Source: Ursus arctos
Lineage: Eukaryota > Chordata > Mammalia > Carnivora > Ursidae
Direction: 5' to 3'
Assembly (NCBI RefSeq): GCF_023065955.2
Contig: NW_026622786.1
Coordinates: 47,230,938 to 47,294,937, forward strand
Length of the DNA stretch: 64,000 nucleotides
Shown here: piece after piece, positions 58,561 through 64,000 of the stretch
Layout of the letters: the number at the start of each line of letters is the position of its first letter
Numbering within the stretch: position 1 is the first letter of the stretch
Position numbers and translations under genes: made by a program
The notes under the pieces: generated by a model
Database searches by the model: none
The model's input: only the letters and a program-made list of their open reading frames with translations
What the model was told of the DNA's origin: nothing

Positions 58561-59454
58561 TCAGTTTTCAGAGAAAGCATTCACAGTAAAAATTAGATCC
58601 TCAACAGACCAGAATACAGAATCAACAACATCAGCTGGGAATCACTCTGCCCTTTGCAATGAGGGCTAAAAACCACAAGTCTCATCTCAAGTTTAGTAAT
58701 CCATTTTGCATATTTCATGACTACTCCATTTTGCTGTGAATTAAACACATTCACATTAAAACAGACATACAGCAATGCTAACAACCAAAATGGGTACTAC
58801 TTCATAAATGCAATTTTCTCTCAGTGACAGCGCAGACAACTTTTGGTACTTTTTACACAGACGTTTTGGTTTGTAATAACAGAAAACTCCTTTCTTTCTT
58901 CTCCTGTCGCCTTTCTTCCTCTCATTCTTGATCCTTTTTTGGATCTAGCTGTTACGAACAGACAGCCTGTACATTCAGAGGCACAGAGAAATGAACCAAA
59001 GAGGATCAAGATACATCCAGTAAGCCCTCAGTCTTCTCTGATAGCAACTCCTCCTTCCAGCCTCTTTTCAGCTACTTTGAATAAATTAAATCCCTAGTGT
59101 GTTATGTAGCTCATTCTGAAGAAAAAGGCACGATTTGGTGGAATTGTACTCGACTATAAATGACACAGTTGTCTCTATGAAAACTTTCACACCAACATGT
59201 ATCTTTTAATGGACTTCTAAACATAGCTTGAATTCTTATAATTCTCACTCAGCAAAGTCACACTGAATTCCTATGTGTCATTACTTCATATGGAACAATT
59301 AACATGAACACAGTTATATCTGAGACTCTGTTATGCTGTAGATTTTAAAATGGCAAAGTGTTATCTTTTAATTGTAGAAAACCTATTAGGAAGTCTGTGA
59401 AAATATGCCAGAATTCTAAAGATTGATACATGTATACATATTTTCTATAATTTA
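58561..59454. other. Unassigned DNA
   Basis: No family recognised; overlapping frames on both strands at 58821-59097 have no domain. Confidence 0.4.
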
Positions 59455-59545
59455 ATTCCACAAATATTTATTGAGTGCATATTCTTTGCCAAACTCTGAG
59501 ATTACACAAATAGAAGTCATCCTTGCCCGGAGGTTCACAGTTTTT
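59455..59545 (-). repeat. L2 LINE 3' end fragment
   Basis: The + strand shows ttccacaaatatttattgag, tgcatattctttgccaaact and atccttgcccggaggttcac, a reverse-complement L2 terminus. Confidence 0.65.
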
Positions 59546-60419
59546 CATTGATTGGGATCTGCAAATATTTCTAAGGGGTCAGCATAGATTTTTACCATGA
59601 GTCATGATAATTGGAAATTTCCTTAAATTTTCTTAGGTTTAAATTTACATTGGAAATTCAGGAGTATGCCCTAAATTGAAATCTCTGTCATGTCTAGTCA
59701 TGCTCTTATTCATTCCATTTTGATTAAATGTACCACCCATCCTTTAGTAACACTAATCTTTTCTTTTCCCCTCCTTTTTCCCCAACTACTTATCAAAGTC
59801 TTTTTGATTATACCTTTGGAATAACCTCCACACCAACTCTTTTCAGGCCATTTCTGTATCTTAACATTGATTTGCTTCTAGTCTATACTATTGAAAACCT
59901 TCTCTTTACTCCTCTTCAATCTTGTCCTTCCCCTAATCAAATCTGCAAGTTGAAGAGACATAATACTCCTGAAAATATCTATACAAACCATCCTCTATTA
60001 AAATAAAATCCGTATTGGCTTATTGTCCATAAAAGTCACAAAATCAAGTGCCTAAAAAACCAGGTAGGGAACAAAATGAGTGAAGTGGGTAGAATTAAGG
60101 CAATAGGGAGTGGTAGAGACTCTGGCATAAACGGGCTCCAAATACAGACTTAGTTCTAGTTGATTGTTTTTGTATGGGAATACGGGGTTATTTTTTTAAG
60201 ATTTTTGGAAGAAGAAAACATGTAAAATTTTGTAATTTTTAAGACACTGTGTGCCCAAACAAAATATTCTATATCTGTATCTGTAGTTTTCATACACCTC
60301 TCTTGTTGGATATGGAAGGCAGGCTGATGGCTTGTCCACTCTAGTCTATAGAGTTAGATGAGTTTGTGTTGCCCAGATTGTAAAGCTCTGCAGAGCTAGT
60401 GTCTCTTTCCAATGTCATC

Positions 60420-60420
<1 letters not shown>
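59546..60420. other. Unassigned DNA
   Basis: Contains a CT-rich stretch (59750-59800) and a + frame at 59728-60006 without a domain. Confidence 0.4.

Positions 60421-60464
<44 letters not shown>
60421..60464. repeat. (TTA)n microsatellite
   Basis: About 14 uninterrupted ATT/TTA units at the left edge of a MIR. Confidence 0.97.
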
Positions 60465-60690
60465 CTAGCATTGATAGTATACCTGTTTTATGGGTACTAT
60501 GCCTGGCATTTGCTCCCTAACACAACTTAATGAAATAGGGATTATCATGCCCATTGAAAAGATGAGAACGTTACATTACAGAGAGGTTGAAATGTTTAAC
60601 ATTAGCTACATAGTTAGTAATTGATAGTTTTTGATTCAAATATAACATTGTCTGATTCCAAAGTCTATGCCCTTCACACTTCCCTGTTTC
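60465..60690 (-). repeat. MIR SINE
   Basis: tactatgcctggcatttgct, gggattatcatgcccattg, cattacagagaggttgaaat and gattccaaagtctatgccct are the reverse-complement MIR. Confidence 0.75.
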
Positions 60691-60749
60691 CCAGATACAT
60701 GTACAGTAAGGACACGTGTCCTCCCAAGAAACGTGTGAAAAAGGAACTA

Positions 60750-60895
60750 ATTTTATCCTCATTTTACAAGTGAGGGAAGTGAATTACATGACTTGTCTAA
60801 ATTCACAAAACTGCTACTAGGAAGAGCCAGAATATGAATCTGCACAGTTTAAATCTAGAGTCTCCTTTCTTATTGTACTTCATGCTACACTAAAT
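60750..60895 (-). repeat. MIR SINE
   Basis: tcctcattttacaagtgagg, gacttgtctaaattcacaaa and aagagccagaatatgaatct are a second reverse-complement MIR. Confidence 0.75.
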
Positions 60896-60934
60896 TAATA
60901 GAAAAATGAATAAACAAAGAAGAAAGTTTGTTTT

Positions 60935-61175
60935 TAAAGCCAGCTCAAATGCCACTTTTCCTATAATGATTTCCTTGTTCCTCTTCACCAGAAGTAATCT
61001 CTTTCTCCACTGAGCTACCATAGTACTTCACCTGCATTTCTCTCATCTACTTTGGGTTAAAATGTGCATACAAATTTTAACCTCTTTCACAGAACATGAT
61101 GGACATGTTAAAACCACGCACAGCCCCTTGCTCATAGTTGGAGATTGATAAAATTGTATTGAATGAAATTAGAAC
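60935..61175 (+). repeat. L2 LINE 3' end
   Basis: agctcaaatgccacttttcc, atgatttccttgttcctctt, ctaccatagtacttcacctg, then ccccttgctcatagttgg and gtattgaatgaaatt follow the L2 3' order. Confidence 0.65.
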
Positions 61176-62774
61176 TATGTGAATTAAGGAGTTTTATCCA
61201 TTTCTTGATACAAGTGTACTATGTCTGAATATAGTAAAAATAATAATTAAAAATAAAGTGCTGTTTCAAAGAAAATTCATCTGTATTTCTCAGTGAACCT
61301 CCTGCTGACAATGCTCTAAAAGTCTTGGTTCGGGATAAGTCATCAAAACCATTTATTAGATTACTTAGAAAATAAGATGTATTTGTAAAATATTAGGAGG
61401 AAAAAAACCTCATTTAGCAAGGAAATAAACTAGGGTTTATGTGTGGGCAGTAATGTCAACGTGCAAACCAATTCCCCTGGTAACACATTGCATAAAAACA
61501 TTTTGTTCAAACCAAGGTGTCATGCTGTGTTGTGTGGTTTCCTGCCAAAATGTTCCTTTGCTGTCCTGTAGATAGCCAAAACTATCTGTTAGGAAAACTC
61601 CCTTTTCTACTCAAACAGGCCAACTCAGCACTTTCAAAGGTCTAAAGGAAATAGACACTCATCTTGAAGTCACCAGGGATGGTCAGGCTAAGGACAGAGC
61701 CTGTCATATAGTCCAAGAGACTACCCTCTCCTAAACTCTGAATCAGAAGTGACTTAAACTCTTTCCTTAGCACTCAGGGAAATCTCAGCCTTGAGTGCTC
61801 TAGGATTGGTTTATTTTTTAAGTGTGCTTCACTAACGAAATTTCCTAAGAGCAGGGTTGGGATGTTTATAGATAACTCTGGTACTCAGAGATAGTAAACT
61901 AGATTACATTCTCTAGATGCCCTATGGTTTAATTAGAGCATCTGAATGTATGATATGATGCCAAATTTTTCCCACTTCACCGCTCTCTTTGCCATATTAA
62001 CATGAAAAAAAATCCCTCTAAAATCAAAAGCATGAGCATCTAGAAATAATCCTCCATCATTCTGCTCCAAAATAAATAAGATAAATAAATAACATATAGA
62101 TACTAATTATATACAGATGCACGTAGCAGGAATTCTGATTTGTATGGCAGAGAATGTTCCTAAATAGGCTATGTAGGAGTTTATTTTGTACTACAATTAA
62201 GAAATTCTCAGTAACAGGTCAAATAGTCAATCTCAACATACCAGAGGAGACATAATGAGACCTCATTTCCCACTGTAGTAAATGTTCTTAACCTTGGTGT
62301 TACTGATTTGGGATCTGAAGCAGACTTGGGTCAAATATCCATAGTAAGGGATCTGGGGTTTTGCCTAGCAATACTAGTGAAGAAGAGTGGTAAATATGGG
62401 AAGAAGAAGGAAGAGGTATTCATTTTTTAGGGTACAAACTAAGAAGAAAATGTTGAATGAGGTGTTTGAGTGTGTGGGGTGTTGAAGAAAAGAGTGGACA
62501 GACAGCTAGAGAGTAATACATGGAGAATTGTTCCTCAGGGCTGTGGGATGCAGTGGCATCCAAAGGTGAGTGAGGCAGATAGGAAGGTAGAAAGTGGCCA
62601 TTGGCTAGCTTTACTCTCTGCTCACTTTTTCTGTCCCAGAAAACATACTCCAGAAAACATGTCAGCAGTCTCTTTTTAGCAGCTTCTTCAAAGCCTGAAT
62701 GATCACCAATAGGGTTTAGATAATTAAGGATGATTTGGAAATGCCATATTATTGCAAAGCAAGTGTGATTTTTC
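61176..62774. other. Repeat-poor DNA
   Basis: No family recognised. 61400-61720 has mixed composition and could be a conserved element. The + frame 62470-62679 has no domain. Confidence 0.35.
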
Positions 62775-62810
62775 TTTCTTTTTTTTTTTTTTTCGCTTTT
62801 TTTGGCTTAA
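62775..62810. repeat. Poly-T tract
   Basis: T runs broken by C and G (about 62776-62801). No adjoining retroposon body recognised. Confidence 0.85.
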
Positions 62811-64000
62811 CCATGAGTAAAACAGATTTTGATTCATTAATACAGTTCTGTCCTTTAGAGAACATTAAAGTGTTGTAAGGATCAGGAGGACCTGATTTGC
62901 ACACTGTGGTGTGACTCGAACCCAAGTTTTTATGAGGAAAGGCCTACTTCATAAAATTCTTCCTTTCTACTCCTTTCCCCGTTGAGGCATTATGTCTTCG
63001 TTAAGGGATGGCTACGTCCATAGTTCTCATTAGTTTGATTAATGGTATACCTCTAATAGAGGCCGCCACCTGACATTTGGGAAAAAAATACATGGCAGGT
63101 AATTTTTAAAAATACAGAACCTGTCCCCTTAACCTAGTTTCATTCCCTTTGGTAAGGGTAGCAATTGGATGTGACACTCATCAGTGGGAGTGGTCTGACA
63201 TCCTCTCTTCCCTCCCTCCCCAGTTCAATTAAAAGAATGATAGCCTGGCTTTCTGGAGAAACTGAAGCAAAGGTAGGGAAAGAGCTATTAACTATCCCCA
63301 GTGCCGTAAGTGCTGGGTATCATGTCCACAAATTTTAAACTTTACATTTCCTGTCAATTAGACACGTGAAGGTTTCACTAGAATATTGAATTAATGGAGT
63401 GATTCTGTTCGTAATAGATAATGCATCTCATGTGCTTTACTTGTCTTTTCAATTAGAAAAACAGTGAGGTGTAAAAATAGGCTGATTTCAAATTTTTTCA
63501 AACCCTGAACTAAAATTTATAAGTCTTTGCTTTCAAGTTGGCTGTGGGTCTCACTAATAAGACTACTTTCTTCTCTTTTAGCCTTTAGAATTATTACAAT
63601 TGTTTCTCTAGTCCTGATGGTTATTGACTGCCTCTGCTAATAATAGGATGTGACTTCAGTTTCAGAATTTATTTTGTTCTGAGAGAAAGCCCTTTTAATG
63701 CTAGGAGCAGATAGAAACTACAAAACTGGCCTTTGACAAACCCTGGCCTCGTAGGCTTGTCTTGGTCCGTATGCACCTACTAAAATCACCCTGTTTGCTT
63801 CCATTTCAGTGCACAGTACTCGATACCCCCATATTTCTGTTCTCTAATGGCTTAATGAGAAAAGGGCTTATTATAGATTTCTTTAAACAGATTGCAAGGC
63901 TTTTTTGGCTGTTTTTATTGGTTTGTTTTTTCATTTAATGCTAAATTTTCGTATCTAAGTCTATTTCCCTCCAAAGATTAGAGAGCCCATGTTTCTGAGC
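62811..64000. other. Repeat-poor DNA to the window end
   Basis: No recognisable insertion in about 1.2 kb. Contains homeodomain-like words (gtttgattaatggta, tcaattagaaaa). No coding signal. Candidate for conservation testing only. Confidence 0.35.

Noticed and set aside
1..64000. A prokaryotic-style defence or biosynthetic system
   Set aside because: Repeat content, base composition and the absence of long genes show mammalian non-coding DNA; no such system is present.

Overview
The window is nuclear DNA of a mammal, from a caniform carnivore. The clearest evidence is twenty copies of the carnivore tRNA-Lys-derived SINE (CAN-SINE/SINEC). Each has the 5' head reading GGGGCGCCTGGGTGGC or GGGATGCCTGGGTGGCTCAG, a CT-rich 3' part, an AATAAA-type tail and, in most cases, an identifiable target-site duplication (TSD). 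Seven copies are of a young-looking type (head GGCACAGCGGTTAAGCGTC, body ACATCAGGCTCCTC) that I associate from memory with bears and seals; that narrower placement is an inference.

I find no gene. No reading frame here looks like a known protein. The longer frames are explained by repeats (CAN-SINE, L1, microsatellites) or are what AT-rich DNA gives by chance, and I see no rRNA, functional tRNA, CRISPR or prokaryotic-type operon. The window is best read as intergenic DNA or the inside of a long intron. The supportable content is its repeat history. There are ancient MIR and L2 fragments throughout, two MaLR (MLT1-like) LTRs at about 8.4 and 34.6-35.2 kb, and a MER5A-type hAT element at 33.6 kb. 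A second hAT-like element lies at 51.1-51.6 kb. There are three L1 pieces (22.1-23.4, 44.7-44.9 and 53.1-54.2 kb), the CAN-SINEs, and many microsatellites.

Layout. 0-5 kb: L2, a young SINE, a GC-richer unassigned block at 1.2-1.5 kb, two poly-T tracts, then L2 and MIR. 5-9 kb: pyrimidine microsatellites, two SINEs and an MLT1-like LTR. 9-14.5 kb: MIR and L2 fragments. 14.5-28 kb: the densest SINE cluster, plus an old L1 that splits a MIR. 28-36.7 kb: few repeats at first, then SINEs, MER5A and an MLT1 LTR holding a SINE. 36.7-51 kb: sparse in young insertions, with a (TG)n, a long (TA)n, an orphan L1 fragment and MIR/L2. 51-58 kb: strongly nested insertions (L2 holding hAT holding SINE; an L1 with an inverted 5' part; two MIRs each holding a SINE) and an AT-rich 47-bp tandem repeat. 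58-64 kb: L2, MIR, (TTA)n and repeat-poor DNA.

Nothing forms a previously undescribed molecular system. The most useful leads are the nested-insertion chronology, the 5'-inverted L1, an L1 fragment with no 3' end, and several repeat-free blocks that could be conserved non-coding (regulatory) elements. Comparative alignment would decide the last. Family names come from recognising consensus-like phrases by eye; boundaries of ancient repeats are good to roughly 10-40 bases.
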